A DNA stretch of 64,000 bases, from contig NZ_JAGINU010000001.1 in the NCBI RefSeq assembly GCF_017876315.1, positions 5,642,001 through 5,706,000 of the forward strand. The letters run 5' to 3'. This DNA is from Pseudonocardia parietis (GTDB lineage: Bacteria; Actinomycetota; Actinomycetes; Mycobacteriales; Pseudonocardiaceae). Numbering within the stretch: the first letter of the stretch is position 1; every line of letters starts with the position of its first letter. Shown one piece after another: positions 17,105 through 25,775 of this stretch. Below the pieces are notes generated by a model. That model made no database searches, was not told where the DNA came from, and was given only the letters and a program-made list of their open reading frames with translations. The position numbers and the translations under genes were made by a program.

Positions 17105-17129
17105 TTGTACGTCCGATACTAGGATGTCA
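17105..17129 (+). promoter_or_regulatory. Possible icmF promoter with operator-like inverted repeat
   Basis: TAGGAT at 17120-17125 could be the -10 element; transcription would then start about 48 bp before the icmF ATG, which has a GAGGAG site. An imperfect inverted repeat (TTGTACGTCC, six bases, then GGATGTCAA) overlaps it, so a repressor bound there could block the promoter. No good -35 hexamer is visible. Confidence 0.35.
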
Positions 17130-17179
17130 AACTAAATTGGCCGGGATCACCGCCGTCACCCCGGCGCGAGGAGCGGGCC

Positions 17180-20100
17180 ATGGTCGAGAGCAGTGCAAGC
17201 GGAACGGGCGTCAGCACCGAACTGCACGTCCCCACCCACCCGGTCCGGTTCGTCACCGCGGCCAGCCTGTTCGACGGGCACGACGCGGCGATCAACATCA
17301 TGCGGCGGATCCTGCAGAAGCAGGGCGCCGAGGTGATCCACCTGGGGCACAACCGCTCGGTGGACGAGGTGGTGACCGCCGCGATCCAGGAAGACGTCCA
17401 GGGCATCGCCATCTCCTCCTACCAGGGCGGCCACGTCGAGTACTTCTCCTACCTGGTCGAGCTGCTGCGCGAGCGCGGCGCGGGCCACGTGCGGGTCTAC
17501 GGCGGGGGCGGCGGCGTGATCGTCCCCGAGGAGATCGAGCTGCTGCACTCGCGCGGCGTCGCCCGGATCTTCTCCCCCGAGGACGGCCAGAAGCTCGGCC
17601 TCCCCGGGATGATCAACATCATGATCCGGGAGTGCGACACCGACCTCACGGAGCAGGAGGCGTCGGCGGGTGGCTACGCGAGCCCCGCCTTCGCCGACGC
17701 GATGCTCTCCGGCGAGACGGCCACCCTCGCCCGCGCGCTGACCCTCGCCGAGGCGGGGAAGCTCCCCGACGAGGTCCGGGAGCGGATCGCCGCCTCCGAG
17801 CGGCCGGTCCCCGTCCTCGGCATCACCGGTACCGGCGGTTCCGGCAAGTCCTCGCTGACCGACGAGCTGGTCCGCCGCTTCCGGCTCGACCAGGAGGACA
17901 AGCTCCGGATCGCCGTGCTGGCCGTCGACCCGACCCGGCGCAAGGGCGGCGGCGCGCTGCTGGGCGACCGGATCCGGATGAACGCCCTTTCCGGCGACAG
18001 GGTCTTCTTCCGCTCGCTGGCCACCCGCGGCAACGACGGCGGGTCGCTGCCGGAGAAGCTGGGCGACACCATCTCGGTGCTGCGCTCCGCCGGGTTCGAC
18101 CTGGTGCTCGTCGAGACCCCGGGCATCGGCCAGGGCGACGCGGGCATCGTGCCGTTCGTCGACCACTCGCTGTACGTGATGACGCCCGAGTTCGGCGCCG
18201 CGTCGCAGCTCGAGAAGATCGACATGCTGGACTTCGCCGACGTCGTCGCGATCAACAAGTTCGAGCGTCGCGGCGCCGAGGACGCCCGCCGCGACGTCGG
18301 CCGCCAGCTGGTGCGCAACCGCGAGGAGTTCGGCGCGAGCTGGGAGGACATGCCGGTCTTCGGCACCTCCGCCGCGACCTTCAACGACGACGGCGTCACC
18401 GCGCTCTACCAGAACCTGCGCGACATGCTCGCCGCCGACGGCCTCACCGTCGGCGAGGGCCGGCTGGCCCGGGTCGAGACCAAGACCTCGAGCGACTACG
18501 CCGCCGTCATCCCGCCGGAGCGGGTGCGCTACCTGGCCGAGATCTCCGAGGCGCTGCGCGGCTACCACGCCGACACCGAGCGGCACGCACAGGCGGCCCG
18601 GACCGCGCAGCACCTGCGCACGGCTCGCGAGCTGGTCGGCGAGTCGGTGCAGGAGGCGCTGGACCGGGCGGAGAAGGAACTGCCCGCCGAGTCCGCCGAG
18701 CTGCTGGCGCAGTGGCCGTCGCGGGTCGCGGACTACTCCGGCGACGAGTACGTCTACACCGTGCGGGACAAGGAGTTCCGCACGAAGCTGACCCGGGAGA
18801 CGCTGTCCGGCAACAAGGTCCGCCGGGTCGCGCTCCCCCGCTACGACGACCACGCGGAGCTGGTGCGGTTCCTGCGCCGGGAGAACCTGCCGGGCCACTT
18901 CCCCTTCACCGCGGGCGTCTTCCCGTTCAAGCGTGCGGGCGAGGACCCGGCCCGGATGTTCGCCGGCGAGGGCGACCCGTTCCGCACCAACCGCCGGTTC
19001 AAGTACCTGTCGCAGGACTCGGACGCGAAGCGACTGTCGACGGCGTTCGACTCGGTGACCCTCTACGGGCACGACCCGGACACCCGGCCCGACATCTACG
19101 GCAAGGTCGGCACCTCCGGCGTCTCGATCGCCACCCTGGACGACCTCAAAGCGCTCTACGACGGCTTCGACCTGTGCTCGCCGACGACGTCGGTGTCCAT
19201 GACGATCAACGGCCCGGCGCCGACGATCCTGGCCTACTTCCTCAACACCGCGATCGACCAGCAGGTCGAGCAGTTCCGCGCCGAGCACGACCGGGAGCCG
19301 GACGCCGCCGAGCGCGAGGACCTGACCGCCTACGCGCTGGCGAACGTGCGCGGCACGGTGCAGGCCGACATCCTCAAGGAGGACCAGGGGCAGAACACCT
19401 GCATCTTCTCCACCGAGTTCTCGCTGCGGATGATGGCCGACATCCAGGAGTGGTTCATCGCGCACCAGGTGCGCAACTTCTACTCGGTCTCGATCTCCGG
19501 CTACCACATCGCCGAGGCCGGGGCGAACCCCATCTCCCAGCTCGCGTTCACCCTCGCCAACGGCTTCACCTTCGTCGAGAGCTACCTCTCGCGCGGGATG
19601 GACGTCGACGAGTTCGCGCCGAACCTGTCGTTCTTCTTCTCCAACGGCATGGACGCCGAGTACACGGTGCTCGGCCGGGTCGCCCGGCGGATCTGGGCGG
19701 TCGCGATGCGGGAGCGCTACGGGGCCAACGAGCGGTCGCAGAAGCTGAAGTACCACGTCCAGACCTCCGGACGGTCCCTGCACGCGCAGGAGATGAACTT
19801 CAACGACATCCGCACCACGCTGCAGGCGCTGTGCGCGCTCTACGACAACGCGAACTCGCTGCACACCAACGCCTACGACGAGGCCATCACGACGCCGAGC
19901 CAGGAGTCGGTGCGGCGCGCGATGGCCATCCAGATGATCATCAACAAGGAGTGGGGCCTGTCGCTGAACGAGAACCCGCTCCAGGGCTCGTTCGTCGTCG
20001 ACGAGCTGACCGACCTGGTCGAGGAGGCCGTGCTCCAGGAGTTCGAGTCGATCGCCGAGCGCGGTGGCGTGCTGGGTGCGATGGAGACCGGCTACCAGCG

Positions 20101-20452
20101 CGGCAAGATCCAGGACGAGTCGATGCTCTACGAGCACCGCAAGCACTCGGGCGACCTGCCGATCATCGGCGTGAACACCTTCCTCAAGCCCGATAACGGC
20201 GACGAGGAGCCGCAGGAGATCGAGCTCGCCCGGGCCACCGAGCAGGAGAAGCGCTCCCAGCTCGACCGGCTGGAGGACTTCCAGTCCCGCAACCGCACCG
20301 AGGCCGAGCAGGCGCTGCGCCGGCTACAGGACGTGGCCACGGGTGACGGCAACGTGTTCGACGAGCTGATGAAGGCGGCCCGGGTGTGCTCGCTGGGTCA
20401 GCTCACGACCGCGTTCTTCGAGGTCGGTGGGCAGTACCGCCGCAACATGTGA
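17180..20452 (+). CDS. icmF: Fused isobutyryl-CoA mutase (IcmF)
   Basis: This 1090-residue protein has all three IcmF parts in order. The N-terminal B12 domain contains SLFDGHDAAINIM, where His34 is the cobalt-ligand position. A MeaB-like G-protein chaperone domain has the P-loop GITGTGGSGKSS at 214-225 and DxxxxETPGIGQGD. The C-terminal mutase barrel carries GHFPFTAGVFPFKRAGEDP, the IcmF-type active-site loop that differs from methylmalonyl-CoA mutase. It interconverts isobutyryl-CoA and n-butyryl-CoA, linking valine breakdown to butyryl-CoA, with GTP-driven cofactor quality control. Length matches the family. It is transcribed alone and ends at the hairpin 20462-20489. Confidence 0.93.
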   Translation: MVESSASGTGVSTELHVPTHPVRFVTAASLFDGHDAAINIMRRILQKQGAEVIHLGHNRSVDEVVTAAIQEDVQGIAISSYQGGHVEYFSYLVELLRERGAGHVRVYGGGGGVIVPEEIELLHSRGVARIFSPEDGQKLGLPGMINIMIRECDTDLTEQEASAGGYASPAFADAMLSGETATLARALTLAEAGKLPDEVRERIAASERPVPVLGITGTGGSGKSSLTDELVRRFRLDQEDKLRIAVLAVDPTRRKGGGALLGDRIRMNALSGDRVFFRSLATRGNDGGSLPEKLGDTISVLRSAGFDLVLVETPGIGQGDAGIVPFVDHSLYVMTPEFGAASQLEKIDMLDFADVVAINKFERRGAEDARRDVGRQLVRNREEFGASWEDMPVFGTSAATFNDDGVTALYQNLRDMLAADGLTVGEGRLARVETKTSSDYAAVIPPERVRYLAEISEALRGYHADTERHAQAARTAQHLRTARELVGESVQEALDRAEKELPAESAELLAQWPSRVADYSGDEYVYTVRDKEFRTKLTRETLSGNKVRRVALPRYDDHAELVRFLRRENLPGHFPFTAGVFPFKRAGEDPARMFAGEGDPFRTNRRFKYLSQDSDAKRLSTAFDSVTLYGHDPDTRPDIYGKVGTSGVSIATLDDLKALYDGFDLCSPTTSVSMTINGPAPTILAYFLNTAIDQQVEQFRAEHDREPDAAEREDLTAYALANVRGTVQADILKEDQGQNTCIFSTEFSLRMMADIQEWFIAHQVRNFYSVSISGYHIAEAGANPISQLAFTLANGFTFVESYLSRGMDVDEFAPNLSFFFSNGMDAEYTVLGRVARRIWAVAMRERYGANERSQKLKYHVQTSGRSLHAQEMNFNDIRTTLQALCALYDNANSLHTNAYDEAITTPSQESVRRAMAIQMIINKEWGLSLNENPLQGSFVVDELTDLVEEAVLQEFESIAERGGVLGAMETGYQRGKIQDESMLYEHRKHSGDLPIIGVNTFLKPDNGDEEPQEIELARATEQEKRSQLDRLEDFQSRNRTEAEQALRRLQDVATGDGNVFDELMKAARVCSLGQLTTAFFEVGGQYRRNM

Positions 20453-20461
20453 CCGCGACCG

Positions 20462-20489
20462 GTGCGGCCGCCCGCTCGGGCGGCCGCAC
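20462..20489 (+). terminator. Hairpin terminator after icmF
   Basis: A perfect 12-bp stem, GTGCGGCCGCCC at 20462-20473 and GGGCGGCCGCAC at 20478-20489, encloses a GCTC loop. It lies 9 bp after the icmF stop. Confidence 0.8.
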
Positions 20490-20519
20490 ACCGGCGGTGA
20501 CACCGCCGGGACCGTTTGA

Positions 20520-20537
20520 TTGCTTAACGCTAAGCAA
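20520..20537 (+). promoter_or_regulatory. Operator palindrome before the MFS gene
   Basis: TTGCTTAACGCTAAGCAA is a perfect inverted repeat with 7-bp arms around ACGC. It lies 39 bp before the GTG start of the drug-type MFS gene and is markedly AT-rich for this sequence. It looks like the operator of a TetR or MarR repressor. No such gene is adjacent. Confidence 0.75.
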
Positions 20538-20576
20538 CTAGTGTCGGCGTCACCCTTCAGGAGGTGACACCGACCC

Positions 20577-21995
20577 GTGTCCGACACCCTGCGCGGCGTT
20601 CCGTCCGGCAGCCCGGCCCCGCGACCGGACGAAGGCCCGCCGGCACCGCTGCCCCGCCGCCATCTCGTGTTCGGTGCGGTCTCCCTCGCCCTGTTGATGT
20701 TCTCCCTGGACCAGACGGCGGTGGCGACGGCGCTGACCACGGTCAGCGACGACCTCGGGGTCGACCTGGCCTGGACGGCCTGGATCGTCACGATCTACGC
20801 CGTCGGCCAGATCCTCGCCCTGCCGCTGGGCGGCCGGCTGGCCGACCGGTTCGGGAGCCGCCGGGTGTTCCTGGTCGCCGTCGCGTCGTTCGTCGTGTTC
20901 TCCTGCCTCTGCGCGGTCGCCGGCTCGATCGGGCTGCTGATCGGGGTCCGGTTCCTGCAGGGTGTGGCGACCGGGCTGATGCTGCCGGCGGCGAACAGCA
21001 TCGTCGCGCACCACTACGGCCGGGACCGGGACCGGGCGCTCGCGGCGTTCGTGAGCGTGATCCCGATCGGGGCGATCCTGGGCCCGCTGGTCGGCGGGCT
21101 GGTCCTGACAGTGTGGTCCTGGCACGCGATCTTCCTGGTGAACGTGCCCCTGGGGCTGGTCGCGGCACTCGTCGGCGCGGCGCTCGTGCAGGAGCCGCCA
21201 CGCCGCTCGACGGCTCCGGTCGACGTCCGCGGGATCACGCTGCTGATCGTCACGCTGGTCGCGGCGATGGTCGCGATCACCGGGACCGGCCGGGGTACCT
21301 CCGGGCTCGCGATGACCGGGATCGCCGCCGCCGTCGCCGTGGGGGGCGTCTGGGCGTTCACCCGGCACGCGCGGCGCCGGGAGGACGCGGTGGTGCCGTG
21401 GCGGCTGATCACCGGCGGCGGGCTCGGCATCATGAACGTGACCAACGTCCTCTTCGGTGCCGCGGTGATCGGGTTCTCCGCGGTGCTGCCGCTCTACGCG
21501 CAGACCCGGTACGGGCTGGCACCGTTCGCCGCCGGCGCGCTGCTCACCGGGCGGGCGGCAGGGACGATCGCGTCGTCCGGGGTGTCGGTCGCCCTGCTGC
21601 GGCGGACCGGGCACCGGCCGCTGCTGATCGGCGGGATGGCGGTCATCGTGCTCGGGTTGCTGCTCAGTGCGATGTCGCCGGTCGCCGCGACACCACCGGA
21701 GATCTGGCTGCTCGTGGCGGCGACGGTGCTCGGTGTCGGACTGGGCCTGACCGGCCCGGCCGCGAACAACGCCGGCATGCACCTCGTCCCGGACGACGTC
21801 GCGGCGGTGACCGGCCTGCGCATCATGTTCCGCCAGATCGGCGGCATCGCCGCGGTCTCCGCGACGACGGCGGCGATCGCCGCGTCCGCGACACCCGGCC
21901 TCGCGGGTGCGGGCGCGATCGTCGTGCTGGCCGTGCTGCTCGCCGGTGTCACCCTGCTCGCGGCGCGGATCCCCAACCAGCGCGGCCGGTGGTGA
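20577..21995 (+). CDS. MFS drug:H+ antiporter (EmrB/QacA, DHA2-like)
   Basis: The 472-residue integral membrane protein has about 14 hydrophobic segments, which fits DHA2 transporters. Family motifs are visible: LDQTAVATALTTVSDDLG in helix 1, the motif A loop GGRLADRFGSRR, RFLQGVATGLMLP, and motif C-like VIPIGAILGPLVGG. Such proteins export hydrophobic drugs or metabolites in exchange for protons. The GTG at 20577 has a GGAGGTGA site. The perfect palindrome upstream indicates repression by an unlinked regulator with ligand release. No other gene shares the transcript. Confidence 0.85.
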   Translation: MSDTLRGVPSGSPAPRPDEGPPAPLPRRHLVFGAVSLALLMFSLDQTAVATALTTVSDDLGVDLAWTAWIVTIYAVGQILALPLGGRLADRFGSRRVFLVAVASFVVFSCLCAVAGSIGLLIGVRFLQGVATGLMLPAANSIVAHHYGRDRDRALAAFVSVIPIGAILGPLVGGLVLTVWSWHAIFLVNVPLGLVAALVGAALVQEPPRRSTAPVDVRGITLLIVTLVAAMVAITGTGRGTSGLAMTGIAAAVAVGGVWAFTRHARRREDAVVPWRLITGGGLGIMNVTNVLFGAAVIGFSAVLPLYAQTRYGLAPFAAGALLTGRAAGTIASSGVSVALLRRTGHRPLLIGGMAVIVLGLLLSAMSPVAATPPEIWLLVAATVLGVGLGLTGPAANNAGMHLVPDDVAAVTGLRIMFRQIGGIAAVSATTAAIAASATPGLAGAGAIVVLAVLLAGVTLLAARIPNQRGRW

Positions 21996-22079
21996 CCGGC
22001 GGCCCCTCCGACCCTCCGACGCCGTCAGCGTCGGGAGCGCGGTGCCCACCCGCCCCGACCCGGGCGGACACCGATCAGC

Positions 22080-22190
22080 TCAGCGCCGTGTCCTGTTCCG
22101 GCGACGACCGCGGTTCCAGCCACCGATGATGCCGATGGCCTCGACGAACGACTCTGCGGCCTTGGAGAACTTGCGACCGGCCTTCCGCAT
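22080..22190 (-). CDS. Possible 36-residue basic small protein
   Basis: ATG 22190 has a near-ideal ribosome site (GGAGGA, 5-bp spacing) and opens a 36-codon frame, MRKAGRKFSKAAESFVEAIG followed by IIGGWN and an Arg-rich end. The sequence looks like one amphipathic helix with a basic tail. I know no family. The strong start signal is the main evidence, and conservation would have to be tested. Confidence 0.4.
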   Translation of the reverse strand: MRKAGRKFSKAAESFVEAIGIIGGWNRGRRRNRTRR

Positions 22191-22512
22191 CGGTTCCTCC
22201 TGGGGATGTTCTGCTGGGGGCGCCATCACGGTCCCAGGCCCCGGTTCGTGAGGAACACGGGGGCCTTGGGGCATCCGGGTGGCGAACCACCCACCGTTGC
22301 TTCCATATCGGTAGCGTCTTCCCTCTCACGGAGCACACCCGTCCGGCGTGTCCTGCTCGCGTCCCGTCGCCCGGAGCAACGCTCCCCGGCACTCGACAGC
22401 ACCTCGCGTCCGTTCGGGGGTAGTCCGTTCAAGTCGGCCTGTTGGTCCGGCGCCGCACCCGGGTGCGGCGCATGCTGGCCGTACGGGTGAACCGACCGGA
22501 GGGAGTCACCGG
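22191..22512. other. Intergenic region, 322 bp, no gene seen
   Basis: This gap separates the tiny minus-strand frame from the membrane protein/kinase pair. It holds a short hairpin GGTGGCGAACCACC (about 22279-22292) and a TAGCGT at 22312-22317 that could be a -10 element for the plus-strand operon, with a leader of about 195 bases. I see no riboswitch-like structure. Confidence 0.4.
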
Positions 22513-23097
22513 GTGTCACCGGACGTAGTGATGTGGGTCGTCGTCGCGGCCGTCGTGCTGCTCGTGCTCGGCGTGGTGCTGGTCGTGGGGTCGCGGATCC
22601 GCGGCCGGCGCCGGACGGCCGCCCTGCGGCGGCACTTCGGGCCGGAGTACGACCACGTCGTGGAGCAGTCGAGCGGACGCTCGCAGGGCGAGGCGGAGCT
22701 GCGACGACGGCTGAGCCGCCGTCGCGAGCTGGACGTCCGTGAGCTGGACGCCGACGAACGCGAGCGGTTCGCCACCCAGCTGCAGCAGGCCCAGAACTCC
22801 TTCGTCGAGACCCCGCGCACCGGGCTGCGCGACACCGACCTGCTCCTGCAGCAGGTGCTGCGCGAGCGCGGGTACCCGGTCGAGCACTTCTCCGAACGCG
22901 AGGCGATGGTCTCGGTCGACCATCCCGACCTGGTCGGGCACTACCGCGACGCGCACGCGATCGCCGTCGCGGACACCCGGGACGACGCGGACACCGAGCA
23001 GCTCCGGCAGGCGATGGTCGACTACCGGTACCTGCTCGACGAGCTCATCGGGCCCGGGCACCCGGAGAGCACGCAGCGCGGCCTGCCGGCGTCGTGA
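22513..23097 (+). CDS. Conserved actinobacterial membrane-anchored protein
   Basis: The 194-residue protein has one N-terminal membrane helix (VVMWVVVAAVVLLVLGVVLVVG), a basic stop-transfer (RIRGRRR) and a soluble helical domain. The phrases FGPEYDHVVEQ, LDVRELDADERERFA, NSFVETP, DTDLLLQQVLRERGYPV and VDHPDLVGHYRDAHAIA match a common actinobacterial family that I know only as uncharacterised. The GTG start at 22513 is set by the family N-terminus. It overlaps the kinase gene by 4 bp (GTGA), so it is a likely substrate, partner or regulator of that kinase (inference). Confidence 0.7.
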   Translation: MSPDVVMWVVVAAVVLLVLGVVLVVGSRIRGRRRTAALRRHFGPEYDHVVEQSSGRSQGEAELRRRLSRRRELDVRELDADERERFATQLQQAQNSFVETPRTGLRDTDLLLQQVLRERGYPVEHFSEREAMVSVDHPDLVGHYRDAHAIAVADTRDDADTEQLRQAMVDYRYLLDELIGPGHPESTQRGLPAS

Positions 23098-24227
23098 CGG
23101 GGACCGCCGCGCTGCCCGACCCGGATCGCGGCGGTGACACCGGCGCGGCGGCCGCCGAGGGCGATGTGCTGGACGGTCGCTACGAGCTGCGGGAGCTGGT
23201 CGGCGAGGGCGGGATGTCCCAGGTGCACCTGGCCCACGACCGGGAGCTGGACCGGCCGGTCGCGGTGAAGATCCTCCGGTCCGACGATCCGGACGAGCGG
23301 GCCCGGCTACGCGACGAGGCCCGCGCCGTGGCCGCGGTCGACCACCCCGGCGTGGTGGCGGTGCACGACGTCGGCGAAGGTCCCGGCGGCGTCCACATCG
23401 TCATGTCCTACGTGGCCGGTGAGACGCTCGCCCGGCGGCTCGACCGCGAGGGCCCGCTGCAGCCCGACGAGGTCGTGCGGATCGGGCTGGCCGTCTGCGA
23501 CGCGCTCGGCACCGCCCACCGGGCCGGGATCGTGCACCGGGACGTGACCCCCGGAAACATCATCCTGGGGGCGGGCGGACGGGTGACCGTCGTCGACTTC
23601 GGGATCGCCAGGATCGGCGAGGGCGCCGGGCGCACCCGCACCGGGCACGTGATCGGGACGCCGCTCTATCTCGCGCCGGAGCAGGGACGGGCGACCGGGA
23701 CCCTGGACGGGCGGACCGACCTCTACTCGCTGGCGTGCACCCTGTTCACCGCACTGACCGGGCGGCCCCCGTTCACCGACCCGGACCCGTTCACCGTGGT
23801 GCTCGCGCACCTGCGGGAGACGCCGCCACGGCCGTCGTCGTTGCGTGCGGGCGTACCGCCCGCCCTGGAGGAGGTGCTGTTGCGGACCCTCGCGAAGGAC
23901 CCCGCGCTGCGCCCCGCCGACGCCGACGCCCTCGCGGCGGGCCTGGCGTCGAGTGTCGGCGCCGCCGCCCCGGGGCGGGCCCGCACCCGCGAGTTCCCGG
24001 CCGGGGAACCCGGGGCGGCGGACGTCGATCCGCCGCCCGCATCCGGGCCGGCCGGGCGTGCCGGCCCCGGAGCGACCGGGCCGCACGCGCTCGAACACAC
24101 CCTCGCCGATGTCGAGCACGACGACGGCAGACGATCCGACCGCCGCCGGGGAGCCGGGCTCGTGCTCATCTCGCTGGCCGTGCTGCTCGTCCTCTGCGTG
24201 CTCGTCGCGGTGGTCGTGTTCGGCTGA
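23094..24227 (+). CDS. Membrane-anchored Ser/Thr protein kinase (PknB-type)
   Basis: The 377-residue protein carries a Hanks-type kinase domain at about 30-290: glycine loop VGEGGMSQVHLA, VAVKI lysine (Lys59), catalytic loop HRDVTPGN at 148-155, DFG at 168-170 and LAPEQ. It then has a Pro/Gly-rich linker and one C-terminal membrane helix (about 353-375) with almost nothing outside, so there is no PASTA or other sensor domain. The usual catalytic-loop lysine (HRDxKPxN) is Thr152; S/T variants exist in active kinases, so activity is likely but not certain. The start overlaps the upstream gene by 4 bp. Confidence 0.87.
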   Translation: MTGTAALPDPDRGGDTGAAAAEGDVLDGRYELRELVGEGGMSQVHLAHDRELDRPVAVKILRSDDPDERARLRDEARAVAAVDHPGVVAVHDVGEGPGGVHIVMSYVAGETLARRLDREGPLQPDEVVRIGLAVCDALGTAHRAGIVHRDVTPGNIILGAGGRVTVVDFGIARIGEGAGRTRTGHVIGTPLYLAPEQGRATGTLDGRTDLYSLACTLFTALTGRPPFTDPDPFTVVLAHLRETPPRPSSLRAGVPPALEEVLLRTLAKDPALRPADADALAAGLASSVGAAAPGRARTREFPAGEPGAADVDPPPASGPAGRAGPGATGPHALEHTLADVEHDDGRRSDRRRGAGLVLISLAVLLVLCVLVAVVVFG

Positions 24228-24248
24228 CGCACCGACGGGCCTGCGTGC

Positions 24249-25589
24249 TCAGGACGGGTCGACGAACGTGTCGAGGGCGATCCCGGCCGACAGGATCGGC
24301 CCCACCAGCGCCTGCATCCCGCGCCGCGGCAGTGCCTCGATCCGGGCGGCGAGCCCGGGCAGCGCACGGTGCGCACCGGCCTCGACGACGTGCGCGACGT
24401 TCAGGGCGGCGAGCTGGTGGTTGTCCGTGGCGCTGTGCCCCTGGGCCGAGAGCGGGACGAGGACGGCGTCCGGCAGCCGCGCGACGACGCGCTCGGCGAT
24501 CGACCGGGGCGTGCGGACGTCCCGCTCGCCGGAGATCACCGCGACCGGCCAGGTGAACCCCGGCAGCTCGGCAGCCAGGTCGTACGGCGGCGTGTGCCCG
24601 GTCTGCCCCGGGTGGTCGCCGTAGGTGCGCTGCAGGTCGAGCACCTCGCCGTCCGGCGGGACCGCGAAGCCGAGCTCGCCGAGCCCGATCGGCCGGACGA
24701 GATCACCGTCGAAGATCATCGGGATACCGTCACCGGTGGTCTCGCCGGCGCCCAGCCCGGCGATGCGCGCCCACGAGCGGCGTGCCCCGCCGCGAACCCG
24801 CGCGGCGAGCAGGCGCTCCAGCCGGGCCGGGCCGGCGAACTCGTGCACGGTCCGTACGACGGCGGTCAGATCGCGCGGATCCTCCCCGTGCTCGGCGAGC
24901 GTCGCCACCAGCTCCGCGGCGCGTGCGGTCCGCGGGTCCCGCCCGTCCCGGTAGAGCCCGCGCAGGTGCGCGCGGACCGCGGGCACCGCGCCCGGGCCGG
25001 TGGCGGGCGAGTCGAGCACCATCGCCGCCACCCGGCCCGGGTGCCGCACCCCGAAGACCTGGGCCAGGTAGGCGCCGTAGGACGTGCCGAGCACGACCGC
25101 GCGCTCGACACCGTTCGCGTCGAGGACCGCGGCGAGGTCGTCGGCCGCGGCACAGGTGGTGACGTCGTCGGTCGTCAGGTCGGCCCCCGTCGCGTCGGTA
25201 CGCGAGAGCCCCACCCCGCGGTGCTCGACCATGATCACGTCGAGTCCGCGGGCCTGCGCGGCCCGGCGCAGACCGCTGTACGGCAGCACGCTCGCCAGAC
25301 CGGGCCCGCCGGGGACGACGACGATCGGCGTCCGGTCCCCGGCCCGGGCACGGACCCAGGCCAGCGGCAGGGTGCGGCGGCCGTCGAGGGGGCGCTCGAC
25401 GACACCACCGTGCTTCGCCACCTGGTCGCGGGCCGAGCGCAGCCGGACGGCGGCCGCGCGCTCGGCCCGCCGATCCCGTTCGGCGTCGGCGGTACCGGCC
25501 CCGCTCCCCTGCCGGTCCTGCCGCTCCGCCGCCCCCGTCGCGCTCCGCACCACTGTGGTCTCCCCCCGGTTCGTGTGTCCCCTGTCCAC
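24249..25589 (-). CDS. Alpha/beta-hydrolase, proline iminopeptidase-like
   Basis: The 446-residue protein has the oxyanion segment VVVPGGPGLASVLPY, then VMVEHRGVGLSRTDATG-type sequence, the nucleophile elbow LGTSYGAYLAQVFG (GxSxG), an inserted helical cap, a late GERDVRTP (acid) and AQGHSATD (His). This order fits the S33 peptidase/proline iminopeptidase group of alpha/beta-hydrolases. No signal peptide is seen. The start is uncertain: GTG 25589 gives an Arg/Ala-rich 50-residue extension, and the catalytic domain could begin later. It lies downstream of the MFS gene on the same strand, separated by a tandem repeat. Confidence 0.75.
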   Translation of the reverse strand: MDRGHTNRGETTVVRSATGAAERQDRQGSGAGTADAERDRRAERAAAVRLRSARDQVAKHGGVVERPLDGRRTLPLAWVRARAGDRTPIVVVPGGPGLASVLPYSGLRRAAQARGLDVIMVEHRGVGLSRTDATGADLTTDDVTTCAAADDLAAVLDANGVERAVVLGTSYGAYLAQVFGVRHPGRVAAMVLDSPATGPGAVPAVRAHLRGLYRDGRDPRTARAAELVATLAEHGEDPRDLTAVVRTVHEFAGPARLERLLAARVRGGARRSWARIAGLGAGETTGDGIPMIFDGDLVRPIGLGELGFAVPPDGEVLDLQRTYGDHPGQTGHTPPYDLAAELPGFTWPVAVISGERDVRTPRSIAERVVARLPDAVLVPLSAQGHSATDNHQLAALNVAHVVEAGAHRALPGLAARIEALPRRGMQALVGPILSAGIALDTFVDPS

Positions 25590-25616
25590 GAACGGGATGC
25601 GGCCGCGGTTCCCGGA

Positions 25617-25775
25617 GCGCTGTGTCCCCCGTGCCGCGCCGCCGTGGTGTGTCCTCGGCTCGGCGCAGCGGTGGTGTGTCCTCGGGCCGGCGCGGCCGTG
25701 CTGTGTCCCCGGGCCGGGCGCGGCCGTGCTGTGTCCCCGGGCCGGCGCGGCCGTGCTGTGTCAGGCCGGGGCCGG
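25617..25775. repeat. Five and a half tandem 27-bp repeats
   Basis: Units of 27-28 bp (25617-25643, 25644-25670, 25671-25697, 25698-25725, 25726-25752) share GTGCTGTGTCCCCGGGCCGG, and a partial sixth runs into the 3' end of the MFS gene, whose stop (TCA at 25761-25763) lies inside it. The units nearest the MFS gene are most alike and divergence grows with distance. There are no unique spacers, so this is a minisatellite and not a CRISPR. Confidence 0.85.

Noticed and set aside
17156..20146. 996-codon open frame antisense to icmF
   Set aside because: icmF is unmistakable on the plus strand. The antisense product is Val/Gly/Arg-rich without domains.
25617..25775. CRISPR-like tandem repeat
   Set aside because: The units follow one another with no unique spacers and there is no cas gene. 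It is a minisatellite.
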